Shown here in pieces: positions 1 to 8,559 of a stretch of 64,000 nt of DNA. Under the pieces are notes generated by a model. The model saw nothing but the letters and a program-made list of their open reading frames with translations. It was not told the DNA's origin and searched no databases. A program made the translations under genes and the position numbers. Origin of the DNA: Oscillospiraceae bacterium (GTDB lineage Bacteria; Bacillota; Clostridia; Oscillospirales; Ruminococcaceae); contig CAAGBS010000024.1 in NCBI GenBank assembly GCA_900768125.1, forward strand, positions 1 through 64,000, written 5' to 3'. The stretch's first letter is position 1. Each line of letters begins with the position of its first letter.

Positions 1-15
1 ATCATCTGCGTCGTT

Positions 16-55
16 ACCAAACCTTGAAATACATCAAGTATTACTGCGGTTTGGT
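16..55. repeat. Hairpin-forming inverted repeat upstream of fabD
   Basis: ACCAAACC (16-23) and GGTTTGGT (48-55) form a perfect 8-bp stem. Inside it, CTTGA and TCAAG can form a second small stem. No convincing coding frame crosses positions 1-150, so this looks like an intergenic palindromic element. Whether it ends an upstream transcript or is a dispersed repeat cannot be told from one copy. Confidence 0.5.
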
Positions 56-165
56 GCCTAGCATCTGATATAAGTCATGTACGAAATCTGCTCGTGTCCC
101 GGTTTTTAGAGGTTCCCTGATAATAAAAATTCAACTATTCAACATTAAAAATTTGGAGGTTCAAC

Positions 166-1089
166 ATGAAAACAGTTTTCTTATTTTCCGGACAGGGTTC
201 ACAGTACCCGGGCATGGGCGCGGAACTTGCGGAGAAATCCTCCGCGGCGAAGCAGATACTCGAGTGCGGCTCTGATATAATGGGCTTCGACCTCGCGAAG
301 AAGCTCAGCGATTCCACACCGGAGGAACTTGCGCAGACCAGGCTTTCCCAGCCGGCTATCTTCACAACTTCAATGCTGGCGCTCGCCGCTGCGCGTGAGA
401 ACGGCATCGACAACTGCGCGGTAGCAGGTCACTCCCTCGGCGAATACGCTGCGATGTACGCTTCCGGAATGCTCGGCATGGAGGACGCTTTCAGGGCGAT
501 AAAGCTGCGCGCTGCGGCTATGGCCGAGGCTGCGGAAGCAACCGGCGGATCAATGGCGGCTATCATAGGCAGCGATAACGAGACCATCGCCAGGGTTTGC
601 GAGGAAGTAAACGGCTTCTGCGCTCCCGCTAACTACAACAGCCCGCAGCAGACCGTCATCGCGGGTGAATCCGCGGCTATCGACGAAGCTGTGGCAAAGT
701 TCGGCGAGATGGGCAAGCGCGCGGTGAAGCTTGCAGTTTCCGCAGCGTTCCACACCAAGCTGATGGCTGGCGCGGCTGAGAAATTCAAGGGCGAGATTGC
801 AGGATTCAGGTTCAGCGCTCCCAACTGCGACTTCTACTCCAACCTCTACGGAAAGAAGCTTGACGATTTCTCCGACATGCCGTCCTATCTTGCGGCGCAC
901 ATCTGCTCGCCGGTGAAGTTCGTCGATGAACTGACCGCTATGCAGTCCGCAGGTATCGAAGCCTACGTTGAACTCGGTCCGGGCAAGGTGCTGACCGGTC
1001 TTGTGAAGAAGTTCGACCGCGGCTCCAACGCAATGCACATCGAAAATGCTGAAACTCTTGAAAAGGCTCTCGCCGCTCTGAAAGGTTGA
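166..1089 (+). CDS. fabD: Malonyl-CoA:ACP transacylase (FabD)
   Basis: Transfers malonyl from CoA to acyl carrier protein, supplying extender units to type II fatty acid synthesis in the cytoplasm. The 307-residue length is normal for the family. GQGSQYPGMG lies at residues 9-18. The nucleophile elbow GHSLGE is at 88-93, with Ser90 the acyl carrier residue and His196 (AFHTK) the probable catalytic partner. The ATG follows a good GGAGG at about 154-158. It is followed within 7 nt by aroE rather than by other fab genes, so it appears separated from the usual fatty acid cluster, unless that cluster lies upstream of the window. The function is well supported by the motifs; the operon link with shikimate genes is only positional. 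Confidence 0.95.
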   Translation: MKTVFLFSGQGSQYPGMGAELAEKSSAAKQILECGSDIMGFDLAKKLSDSTPEELAQTRLSQPAIFTTSMLALAAARENGIDNCAVAGHSLGEYAAMYASGMLGMEDAFRAIKLRAAAMAEAAEATGGSMAAIIGSDNETIARVCEEVNGFCAPANYNSPQQTVIAGESAAIDEAVAKFGEMGKRAVKLAVSAAFHTKLMAGAAEKFKGEIAGFRFSAPNCDFYSNLYGKKLDDFSDMPSYLAAHICSPVKFVDELTAMQSAGIEAYVELGPGKVLTGLVKKFDRGSNAMHIENAETLEKALAALKG

Positions 1090-1095
1090 TTGAAT

Positions 1096-1947
1096 ATGCG
1101 TAAATTCGGAATTTTAGGACACCCCCTCGGACACTCGCTCTCGCCGCAGATACACACCGCGCTTTTCGCACTGGACGGCGAAAAGGTGGATTACGAAATG
1201 TACGACATCGCGCCGGAGGAGCTTCACGACAAGTTTGATTTCCTGGCGACCCTCGACGGCTTCAACATAACGATCCCGCACAAGGTATCCATCATCGACT
1301 TCTGCGACAGGCTGGACGCAGGCGCGCAGCGCTACCGCTCCGTCAACTGCCTCAAAGTCACAAAGGACGAAAAGGTCGGCTACAACACCGATGTTATCGG
1401 CTTCACAAAGTCGATCGCGGCTCTCGGCGCTTCCCTTGACTCTAAGGTGCTGCTCATCGGCTGCGGCGGAGTTGGCAGAATGATGGCGATAGAGACCGCT
1501 CTCGAGGGCGGCGACCTGACTATCGCAGCGCTGCAGTCTGACAAGGCGCTCGCTGAGGAAGTAGTCAAGGAGATCAAAGCGCTGAAGCCGGACGCTAAGG
1601 TGCAGACAGCGTTCATCAGCGGCGCGGCGCTGGATAAGTGCGACCTGCCGGAGGGCGCTCAGTACGACCTGCTGGTCAACGCGTGCCCGGTGGGAATGTT
1701 CCCGAAAGTGGACAGAATGCCCTGCACTCCCGCCGTGCTTGACGGCGTGAAGTTCGTATTCGACGCGGTCTACAACCCGAAAGTCACCCTGCTGGCAAAG
1801 ACCGCCCGCGAAAAGGGCGCAAAGGCTATGACCGGCATGGCTATGCTGGTGCTCCAGGCGGTAGCCGCCCACGAGATATGGGACAACGCTTCCTATAAGA
1901 CCGAGGATATCAACAAGATAATCTCCGATATGGAGGACCTCATATGA
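1096..1947 (+). CDS. aroE: Shikimate dehydrogenase (AroE)
   Basis: Reduces 3-dehydroshikimate to shikimate with NADPH in the aromatic amino acid pathway. The N-terminal substrate motif GHPLGHSLSPQIH and the NITIPHK segment with its catalytic Lys are present, followed by the Rossmann glycine motif GCGGVGR near residue 126. A TTG two codons upstream (1090) could also start, but the ATG at 1096 is better spaced from AAAGG at 1081-1085. Length is about 283 residues, normal for the family. The stop overlaps the aroK start by four bases (ATGA), so the two are translationally coupled and act at adjacent pathway steps. Confidence 0.93.
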   Translation: MRKFGILGHPLGHSLSPQIHTALFALDGEKVDYEMYDIAPEELHDKFDFLATLDGFNITIPHKVSIIDFCDRLDAGAQRYRSVNCLKVTKDEKVGYNTDVIGFTKSIAALGASLDSKVLLIGCGGVGRMMAIETALEGGDLTIAALQSDKALAEEVVKEIKALKPDAKVQTAFISGAALDKCDLPEGAQYDLLVNACPVGMFPKVDRMPCTPAVLDGVKFVFDAVYNPKVTLLAKTAREKGAKAMTGMAMLVLQAVAAHEIWDNASYKTEDINKIISDMEDLI

Positions 1948-2462
1948 CCGCTTCCGTGTACCTCTGCGGCTTCATGGGCTGCGGTAAGAGCCACATCGGG
2001 CGGCTTCTTGCGGCTGAACTGGGACGTGAGCTTGTGGACCTCGACCGCGTTATAGTCGAGCGCGAGGGCATGTCCATTCCGGATATATTCGAGAAGTTCG
2101 GCGAGCCGCATTTCCGCAGCCTTGAAGCAAAGTATATCCGCGAACTCAGCGGCGGCTACATAGTCGCGACAGGCGGCGGCGCGCTCATCAACGAGCATAC
2201 GGCGCAGTTCGCGCGGGAAAGCGGGATTTCAGTCTACATCAACACGCCGTTCGAGGTGTGCTATGAGCGGATAAAGGGCGACCAGAACCGTCCGCTGGTG
2301 GTCAACAACACGCCGGAGCAGCTTCGGCAGATCTACGATACCCGCGCCGAGATATACCGCAGGAACTCCATGTTCATGGTGAACGGAAACGCAAGGGATT
2401 CAGTCATCTGCGGCGAGATAGTCAAACTTGTGAAGTGCTTCGAAGCCAACGGGCAGATGTGA
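1944..2462 (+). CDS. aroK: Shikimate kinase (AroK)
   Basis: Phosphorylates shikimate at the 3-hydroxyl with ATP, the step after AroE. The Walker A loop GFMGCGKS is at residues 9-16. The acidic LVDLDRVI segment binds Mg/shikimate, and a GGG-containing ATGGGALIN motif follows near residue 76. At 172 residues it has the usual compact single-domain length. The start overlaps the aroE stop, and a TGGAGG sits at 1931-1936 inside aroE. A terminator hairpin follows directly, so aroK is the last gene of the fabD-aroE-aroK unit. Confidence 0.93.
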   Translation: MTASVYLCGFMGCGKSHIGRLLAAELGRELVDLDRVIVEREGMSIPDIFEKFGEPHFRSLEAKYIRELSGGYIVATGGGALINEHTAQFARESGISVYINTPFEVCYERIKGDQNRPLVVNNTPEQLRQIYDTRAEIYRRNSMFMVNGNARDSVICGEIVKLVKCFEANGQM

Positions 2463-2469
2463 TCTTTAT

Positions 2470-2498
2470 AAAGGGCTGGCTTTCAGCCCTTTTCTATT
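2470..2498 (+). terminator. Rho-independent terminator after aroK
   Basis: AAAGGGCTG (2470-2478) pairs with CAGCCCTTT (2484-2492) around a 5-nt loop and runs into TTTTCTATT. It closes the fabD-aroE-aroK transcript before the amidohydrolase. Confidence 0.75.
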
Positions 2499-2511
2499 GT
2501 GAAAGGAAATT

Positions 2512-3711
2512 ATGGTAGTAATCAACGTAAAAATCGTATCAATGGCGAAGGACTCCGCATACGACCAGGCGTGCGGATTCGTCCGCTGTGAGGACGGCGT
2601 GTTCACCGAAATAGGCTGCATGTCCGACTACACCGCGCTGCCCGGCGAAGAAACGATAGACGGCATGGGTCTTACCCTGTACCCCGGATTCATCGACGCG
2701 CACTGTCATCTTGGCATGTGGAACGACGCGCTGTGCTTCGAGGGCGAGGACGGCAACGAGGACACCGACCCCTCCACGCCGCACCTGCGCGCCATCGACA
2801 GCGTGAACCCCATGGACAGGTGCTTTGAGGACGCCGTGAACGCCGGAGTTACCTCGGTGTGCACCGGGGTCGGCTCCGCGAATCCGATAGGCGGCTCCTT
2901 TATTATAATGAAGACCTGGGGCAGCAAGCGCGTGGACAAGCTGATAGTCAAGTCCCCGGCGGCGATAAAGTTCGCGCTCGGCGAAAACCCCAAGAACACC
3001 TACAACGACCGGGACGAGACCCCGGTAACGCGCATGGCTACCGCCGCGATAATCCGCGAACAGCTCATAAAGGCGAAGCGCTACAGCGAAGACCTCGCGG
3101 AATACGAGCGCCTTAAAGGCACTGACGATGAAATATCCCGTCCGGATTTCGACATCAAGTGCGAGGCTCTGCTCCCGCTGTTCGATAAGAAGCACCCGCT
3201 TAAAGCCCACTTCCACTGCCACCGTGCGGACGATATCTTCACCGCCCAGCGCCTTGCGAAAGAGTTCGGGCTGGACTATGTGCTGATCCACTGCACTGAC
3301 GGTGCGCTCATCGCCGACGAACTCGCAGAGGACAGCCCCGCGATAGTCCTGGGACCGATTTTCGGCGACCGCGGAAAGCCGGAGCTTGCCAACCACGACA
3401 TAGCAACTCCGGCGGTGCTGTCGCAGAACGGGCTTCGCTTCGCGCTGTGCACCGACCACCCAGAGACCCCGATACAGTACCTGCCGCTGACCGCTGCTCT
3501 TGCCGTGCGTGGAGGGCTTTCAAGTGAGGAAGCGCTCAGGGGTATCACCATCACAGCCGCCGAGGTGCTTGGAGTTTCCGACCGGATAGGCTCGGTAGAA
3601 CCCGGAAAGGACGCAGATTTCACGCTCTACAGGGACGAGCCTGTGGACATGATGACTCAGCCGCTGATGGTGGCAGTAAAGGGAAATATTGCAGTAAACA
3701 GGCTGGGATAA
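2512..3711 (+). CDS. Metal-dependent amidohydrolase, imidazolonepropionase-like
   Basis: A 399-residue protein of the amidohydrolase TIM-barrel superfamily, predicted to hydrolyse a C-N bond in a small cyclic amide or peptide in the cytoplasm. The N-terminal beta-sandwich leads into the metal motif DAHCHLG near residue 63. Further metal or active-site positions are HFHCH near 236, HCTDG near 261 and the late Asp in CTDHPETP near 319. The C-terminal PGKDADFTLY strand, which returns to the beta-sandwich, is typical of the family. RBS GAAAGG is at 2501-2506. It stands alone after a terminator, so context does not give the substrate. Imidazolonepropionase, isoaspartyl dipeptidase or an uncharacterised clade are all possible. 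Confidence 0.8.
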   Translation: MVVINVKIVSMAKDSAYDQACGFVRCEDGVFTEIGCMSDYTALPGEETIDGMGLTLYPGFIDAHCHLGMWNDALCFEGEDGNEDTDPSTPHLRAIDSVNPMDRCFEDAVNAGVTSVCTGVGSANPIGGSFIIMKTWGSKRVDKLIVKSPAAIKFALGENPKNTYNDRDETPVTRMATAAIIREQLIKAKRYSEDLAEYERLKGTDDEISRPDFDIKCEALLPLFDKKHPLKAHFHCHRADDIFTAQRLAKEFGLDYVLIHCTDGALIADELAEDSPAIVLGPIFGDRGKPELANHDIATPAVLSQNGLRFALCTDHPETPIQYLPLTAALAVRGGLSSEEALRGITITAAEVLGVSDRIGSVEPGKDADFTLYRDEPVDMMTQPLMVAVKGNIAVNRLG

Positions 3712-3736
3712 AAAATATCACATTCCGCTGAAAAAA

Positions 3737-3767
3737 TGCAACCTTTTCTCATGCTGCCTGGTATTAT
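3737..3767 (+). promoter_or_regulatory. Promoter candidate for ECF pair 1
   Basis: TGCAAC (3737-3742) and TATTAT (3762-3767) are 19 nt apart. The -10 side GTATTATATATGAA also occurs in front of the third ECF gene in this window (near 49695-49707, minus strand), which suggests a shared promoter type. TGCAACCTTTT also resembles an ECF -35 (AAC core), so autoregulation is possible. The expected transcript start lies close to 3772, which argues against the ATG at 3770. Confidence 0.45.
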
Positions 3768-3814
3768 ATATGAATTCATACGGACGAAAGCCCGTATTCC
3801 GACGGAGATTTGAT

Positions 3815-4372
3815 ATGCTGACACTATCGCTCTGCGCCGCGGAAAGCTTCGACGAGGTAATGGAATTTTATATGCCCATGGTGTACAGGATAGCCTTTAC
3901 CCGCCTTGCAGACCGCAGCGACGCTGAGGACGTGACCCAGGACGTATTCCTGCGTTACTTCCGCGCTGGCATGACATACGAAAGCGAGGAGCACCGGAAA
4001 GCCTGGCTTATCCGATGTGCGATAAACTGCGCCAAAAACGTTGCCGGCTCCGCATGGAACCGACACCGAAGCAGTTCTGAACTTACTGAAAATCTTGACG
4101 ACCCCGACAGTGCGCCGGCGGCGTCAGACTGCGAGGAGCAGTTCGAAAAGACCGAAAGGCGGCTTGCTGTGATGAACGCAGTAATGAAGCTGCCGGAAAA
4201 ATACCGCACGGTGATACACCTGTTCTATTTTGAGGATATGTCGATAACGCAGATAAGCGGCGTTATCGGCGCGGGCGAATCCACCGTGAAATCACAGCTC
4301 TGCCGTGCGCGAAAATTGCTGAAGCCGCTGCTGAGCGAGTTTGCAGAGTCCTCAGGGGAGGTGGTTTTCTGA
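3815..4372 (+). CDS. ECF-type RNA polymerase sigma factor (pair 1)
   Basis: A 185-residue sigma-70 family factor that redirects RNA polymerase to a small regulon, probably for an envelope or external signal. Region 2 carries AEDVTQDVFLRYF, the core-binding and -10 recognition helix. Region 4 has LPEKYRTVIHLFYFEDM and the helix-turn-helix ending VKSQLCRARKLL. An in-frame ATG exists at 3770, but the ATG at 3815 is preceded by CGGAG with 7-nt spacing and lies downstream of the likely transcript start, so it is chosen. The TGA shares one base with the start of the next gene, a membrane protein that is very likely its anti-sigma factor. Confidence 0.88.
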   Translation: MLTLSLCAAESFDEVMEFYMPMVYRIAFTRLADRSDAEDVTQDVFLRYFRAGMTYESEEHRKAWLIRCAINCAKNVAGSAWNRHRSSSELTENLDDPDSAPAASDCEEQFEKTERRLAVMNAVMKLPEKYRTVIHLFYFEDMSITQISGVIGAGESTVKSQLCRARKLLKPLLSEFAESSGEVVF

Positions 4373-5430
4373 TGAAATTCAGCGAAGAATACAAAAGGTC
4401 AGCGGAAAGCATGAGCCCCGACAGACAGACTATCGACAGAATGAAGGCTGCAGTCCTCAGAGAACTTCAGGAGCACCCTGATGTCACCCCCGAACCGCTC
4501 CCCGGGTCAAAAAAGCCGCTCCCGATGCGCAGGATAGCTTACATCGGAGGAGCGGCAGCAGCATGCGCGGCAATAACTATCGCCGCAGTCAATGTTTTAC
4601 CATCTCTCGGAACATCGTCAAACATGGTAGCTGGCGTGGATTCTTCCGCATACATGGAAGAAGCAGCCGCAGATACCGCACCAGAATCAGCCATGCCTGC
4701 GAACGAAGCAGGAAAGACATTCACCGATGAAGCCGAGGGCGCAGATGTTTCATATAACGAACTCCCCGACTCTGACGCGGGAGATATCTCCGCCGACACC
4801 GCAGCCGCAGCGGATTCATGGGGAATAGCCTCCATCACGACTACCGCCGCAGTTATCGGAGATATACCCGAGGATTCCCCGGAAATAGCTGAAACACCCG
4901 CTGATGATTTCAGCATTGAGACAGACCGCGATCTTGCAGATAACAGCAATGGCTGGTCTCCGTCTTTTATCGAATCGGTCACCGTTGAGGAACCGGCTTG
5001 TGACAGCTTCGAAAACGACTTGAAGCGAAATCCCGGGGCCGGCAGCGAAGATCATGAAGAAGACGATACTCTCAACGACATTCCGGCTGACAGCACCTGC
5101 GATTCCGAATCTGCCTCGGAAGATGTATGCACAGAAGAAGCCGCTGAAGAAACCGAAAACGACAATCCCTCCGCCGGAGGCAACAGCTCGTCAGCGAGGT
5201 ACTTCTCCCATGTCATCATACTCACCGGAAACGGGTGGCTCACCTACGATGGTATGAGATTCAATATCATACCCGGCGCCGAGTGCCCGGGAGACGTTTT
5301 CCAGATGGAACAGCGGGAAATCGCCGCTTCCCCGGATGAAAGCGTGATATACTGGTATCTGCTGAAAAACGACACGATTTACCTATACGATGTCCATTAC
5401 AGCTATATCGGCACTTATAAGCTCGCCTAG
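4372..5430 (+). CDS. Putative membrane anti-sigma factor with acidic extracellular region
   Basis: This 352-residue protein probably holds the upstream sigma factor inactive at the membrane. A charged cytoplasmic N-terminus (1-50) is followed by one membrane segment near 52-72 (Ala/Ile/Val-rich). Then comes a ~190-residue low-complexity stretch rich in Glu, Asp, Ser, Thr and Ala, and a small C-terminal domain of about 70 residues beginning at HVIILTGNGWLTYDG. The start overlaps the sigma stop by one base and has RBS GGGGAGG. No zinc-binding anti-sigma motif (HxxxCxxC) is visible, so the role rests on gene order and topology. The C-terminal domain may be the sensor. Confidence 0.65.
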   Translation: MKFSEEYKRSAESMSPDRQTIDRMKAAVLRELQEHPDVTPEPLPGSKKPLPMRRIAYIGGAAAACAAITIAAVNVLPSLGTSSNMVAGVDSSAYMEEAAADTAPESAMPANEAGKTFTDEAEGADVSYNELPDSDAGDISADTAAAADSWGIASITTTAAVIGDIPEDSPEIAETPADDFSIETDRDLADNSNGWSPSFIESVTVEEPACDSFENDLKRNPGAGSEDHEEDDTLNDIPADSTCDSESASEDVCTEEAAEETENDNPSAGGNSSSARYFSHVIILTGNGWLTYDGMRFNIIPGAECPGDVFQMEQREIAASPDESVIYWYLLKNDTIYLYDVHYSYIGTYKLA

Positions 5431-5485
5431 AGAAACGCTGTCATAAATCAACTGCTGTCTGAATATTATATCCTGTATTCTTTTT

Positions 5486-5511
5486 CGGGTCGGGGCTTCG
5501 GCTTCGACCCG
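5486..5511. other. Hairpin in the gap after ECF pair 1
   Basis: CGGGTCG (5486-5492) and CGACCCG (5505-5511) form a 7-bp stem with a GC-rich loop. There is no T-run on either side in the right orientation, so it is not a convincing intrinsic terminator. The rest of 5431-5604 is AT-rich and shows no gene. Confidence 0.4.
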
Positions 5512-5604
5512 TTACGCATGTAAGGTAAATAAAGCGATTTTAACTAATTTAGCTTATCAATTTTGAAAATTGTGTGAAATTCTTAAAAAAGTACAAAAAA
5601 ACAC

Positions 5605-5633
5605 TTGAAATGTTGAATCTTTTATGTTAAAAT
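5605..5633 (+). promoter_or_regulatory. Sigma-A promoter for the GGDEF/EAL gene
   Basis: TTGAAA (5605-5610), a 17-nt spacer and TAAAAT (5628-5633). It lies 77 nt before the chosen start, leaving a leader of about 70 nt. Confidence 0.65.
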
Positions 5634-5709
5634 ATACTTGATAGAAAACAAGCGTTATGCAACGTGGTTTGATTGATAAATAATTAACGATTCCCGCGAG
5701 GTGATTTCC

Positions 5710-8454
5710 TTGACAGCAAAAACAAAACCCACACAGAAAAATAAATCCTCCAAGCTGTCCGCAGTTCCCGTACAGGATAACTATGCAAATACCGGAATCC
5801 TCACAGGCGAAAGCTCCGGGGCTGACTCCGCCGATATTCCGGAACGCATGGATAATTCCAGCGAAAGATCCGTACATATACTGATACCGGGAGAAAAGCA
5901 CAGCGCTTCCGATAACGATCCGCTGCTGCGCGCAGTCGCAAACAGCGGCAACGTTGCGTATTCTATGAGCTTCAGGCTCGGATTCCCTACAAAAATACTC
6001 GCCGGAAACAGTCCGCTTGGCTCCGCCGGCGATACTATAGTCATGGGCGATACAGTCCACCCGGACGACTATCAGCCTTTCTGCGAGGTCATTTCGCAGG
6101 TCACCGCCGGTACAACCGACGAGATAAAGCTGCACGCACGCCTCAACAACGGCGGCGAATACCAGTGGTTCTACATTACGGGAAAAGTGCGCCGCAGCGA
6201 CACGCCTATCGAGTTCATCGAGGGCATGATGTTCAACGTCACCGACTACCTCGACTGCGAGGGCGAGGATGTTGTAATGCGCCGATACCGCAGCAAGCAC
6301 AACATAAAGATAAACGACCAGTCAACCTACACTCTCCGCGATATCCTCGGCGAGGACTATCTCGTGCGCATACAGCAGCCGCTGTCACAGGCGAGCGGCC
6401 TTTTCTCGGCGATAACCGACAACGATGGCACAGTTATCCTCCCCAAGGGTCAGGACAGGAAGCTAAACCTCAACAAGATGGACTACCAGCGCAAAAAGAG
6501 CATTCGCGTGCGCCATCAGACCATCGGCTCCTGGCTGATCACGGGCGAGGATCAGGACATAGTCGATAACAACGCGCAGCTGCTGGAGACCATGGTGCAC
6601 ACCATTTCCAGCGTTGCGAACTCATACGTTGCACTGGTGGACGAGATGGAAACATCTCAGAACGCCAACAAGCTGCTGGGACAGAACTTTGAAGACCAAA
6701 TCCTTGTAAACGGCGCTTACTCCATATTCCTCCAGAGCCCGGACACCAGAACGGCGATAAAGAACATTTCCATGCTGCTGACCGAGCACTTTGACCTCGC
6801 AGAAGTCGAGTTCTGCACCGATGAGCAGACATCCGGCAGAGCCTACAAGCTTGACCGCTCGGGACTTCTGCTGCCGGTCATCGCAAACTTCACCTGCAGG
6901 CAGGATATCCGCGATGAGCTGGACTACAGCGGAATAGTCTGCACCGACCGCCGCACGATAGGCATGGACAGCGACAAGAGCAATCTGAGCTGCATTCTCG
7001 CCCGCACCTACGACCAGGGAACCAACCGCGGAGTAATTCTCTACACCGCGAAGACCAGCGAAAGAGAATGGACCAGCCGTGAGCGGAATCTGCTCAAATC
7101 ACTGACGCAGCTGCTTTCCACCATCATCTACAAGATGTTCATGGAGGAGGAACTGCACAACTCCCGCACCAAGCTGGAGCGCCTTGCTTACTACGACATC
7201 GGCACCAGTATGCCTAACCGCAGCATGTTTGAGCGCGACTTCACAGACGAGATATCCGCTAACCGCAGCGGCGCCGTCCTTGCAGTGGAGTTCTCCAACC
7301 TCAAGAATATTTCCGAGATATACGGTCTCGAGTATGCGGACGATATCCTGAAAAGCTGCGCGGAGTATATTCTTGCGCTCCCCTGCAGTTCTCAGAAGAA
7401 AGTCTACAGATTCTCCAGCGACATACTCTTCGTAACCCTCAGCGGTATCGAACGCGAGGAAGCGCGTCAGTTCGCGCAGGCGGTGCTGACTAAATTCCGC
7501 TCCCCGTGGTATCTCCACAACAATGAGCACCATATCCGCGTTTACGCAGGCTTCACCATATATCCGCATGACGCGGAGAATATAGACACAGTAGTAAGCG
7601 CGGCAACGCATACCCTCCGCCTTGCAAAGGAGCGTCTCAGCGAAGACGCTGTGTGCTACTCCGAGGGTCTCGAAGACGCCCTCACCGACAACCGCATGGT
7701 CAAAAAACTCATCACCGACTCCGCTGAGAACGGTTTCAAGGGCTTCTACTACCTCTACCAGCCGGTGCTTGAAATGCGCACCGGAAAGCTGCACTGCTGC
7801 GAAGCAACGCTGTTCTGGGGCAACGAGGATATGACTGTGCCGCGCAGCCGCTTCCTGCCGATAATCGACCAGCTTGGCTATCACAAGCAGCTGTATCGCT
7901 TCGCGGTAGATCAGATATGCGGGTTCTGCGCTTCCGTAAGGGAACAGGGCTTCCCGGATTTCCGCGTAAGCTTCAAGATGCCCGAAAATATCCTCAACAG
8001 CGAGATATCTGTCGATGTGCTGCAGAGCACGCTGCTGGAGTACTCTCTCCCGCCGAGCGCGATAAGCATTGCAGTCACCGAGGCTGAGGGAACGCTCACC
8101 TACGGCGGTATCTATCTGCAGGCACTCTCCAAGATGGGCGTGAACGTCATCGCCGACGACACCGGAGCCGGCTACTTTACCGATACGCCGCTCAACAACC
8201 CTGCGGTCAGGACGGTGAAGATACGCGCGGACAGATTCAGCGGCGACAGCGTTTCATCGGCTTTCGTAAAGGGGCTTATCAAAAAGGCGCACGAAAATGG
8301 CATTGCAGTCTGCGCAAAGGACGTTGACAGCCCGGCTGACCTGACTGCTATCGGCGGCGCAAACATCGACCTCATCGAGGGCATATTCAATGGCAGACCG
8401 CTCCGCGACCAGGAGTTCATGGAAAGAATGGGCGACAGTCTCGGCGCTGGCTGA
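5710..8454 (+). CDS. PAS-GAF-GGDEF-EAL protein with degenerate catalytic motifs
   Basis: A soluble ~914-residue signalling protein built like a cyclic-di-GMP enzyme. A PAS-like domain sits near 80-175, a GAF/PAS-like middle region near 180-470, a GGDEF-fold domain near 490-640 and an EAL-fold domain near 670-905. The GGDEF signature is replaced by RFSSDILFV near residue 569. The EAL signature reads EATLFW near 701, and the DDFG-type metal motif reads ADDTGAGYF near 818. Both catalytic sites therefore look inactive, and a c-di-GMP-binding or protein-scaffold role is inferred. A GTG lies at 5701, but GAGGTGA (5698-5704) is ideally placed for the TTG at 5710, which is chosen. No membrane segment is visible. 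It is monocistronic between its own promoter and terminator. Confidence 0.8.
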   Translation: MTAKTKPTQKNKSSKLSAVPVQDNYANTGILTGESSGADSADIPERMDNSSERSVHILIPGEKHSASDNDPLLRAVANSGNVAYSMSFRLGFPTKILAGNSPLGSAGDTIVMGDTVHPDDYQPFCEVISQVTAGTTDEIKLHARLNNGGEYQWFYITGKVRRSDTPIEFIEGMMFNVTDYLDCEGEDVVMRRYRSKHNIKINDQSTYTLRDILGEDYLVRIQQPLSQASGLFSAITDNDGTVILPKGQDRKLNLNKMDYQRKKSIRVRHQTIGSWLITGEDQDIVDNNAQLLETMVHTISSVANSYVALVDEMETSQNANKLLGQNFEDQILVNGAYSIFLQSPDTRTAIKNISMLLTEHFDLAEVEFCTDEQTSGRAYKLDRSGLLLPVIANFTCRQDIRDELDYSGIVCTDRRTIGMDSDKSNLSCILARTYDQGTNRGVILYTAKTSEREWTSRERNLLKSLTQLLSTIIYKMFMEEELHNSRTKLERLAYYDIGTSMPNRSMFERDFTDEISANRSGAVLAVEFSNLKNISEIYGLEYADDILKSCAEYILALPCSSQKKVYRFSSDILFVTLSGIEREEARQFAQAVLTKFRSPWYLHNNEHHIRVYAGFTIYPHDAENIDTVVSAATHTLRLAKERLSEDAVCYSEGLEDALTDNRMVKKLITDSAENGFKGFYYLYQPVLEMRTGKLHCCEATLFWGNEDMTVPRSRFLPIIDQLGYHKQLYRFAVDQICGFCASVREQGFPDFRVSFKMPENILNSEISVDVLQSTLLEYSLPPSAISIAVTEAEGTLTYGGIYLQALSKMGVNVIADDTGAGYFTDTPLNNPAVRTVKIRADRFSGDSVSSAFVKGLIKKAHENGIAVCAKDVDSPADLTAIGGANIDLIEGIFNGRPLRDQEFMERMGDSLGAG

Positions 8455-8468
8455 TAACGATATTGCTG

Positions 8469-8503
8469 ACGGCGTACCGCTCCTCCAGGTGCGCCGTTTT
8501 TGT
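8469..8503 (+). terminator. Terminator after the GGDEF/EAL gene
   Basis: ACGGCGTACC (8469-8478) pairs with GGTGCGCCGT (8488-8497) with one G-U wobble, then TTTTGT. It is immediately followed by the next promoter. Confidence 0.8.
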
Positions 8504-8504
8504 A

Positions 8505-8533
8505 TTGACATTCCCGCCGGAATATAGTATAAT
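8505..8533 (+). promoter_or_regulatory. Consensus sigma-A promoter
   Basis: A perfect TTGACA (8505-8510), 17-nt spacer and perfect TATAAT (8528-8533). The transcript start near 8540 leaves too little leader for the ATG at 8542 and supports the start at 8560. Confidence 0.85.
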
Positions 8534-8559
8534 ATTTTCATATGGAAAGGCGGTGCGGT

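Noticed and set aside
1..150. C-terminal end of an upstream gene
   Set aside because: All three plus-strand frames hit stops within about 60-120 bp, and the sequence is dominated by an inverted repeat. A short carry-over from an upstream gene cannot be fully excluded.
5486..5511. Intrinsic terminator after ECF pair 1
   Set aside because: The stem is good but no T-run follows on either strand, so it is listed only as a hairpin.
5710..8454. Active diguanylate cyclase or phosphodiesterase
   Set aside because: The catalytic residues of both domains are replaced, so no enzymatic activity is claimed.
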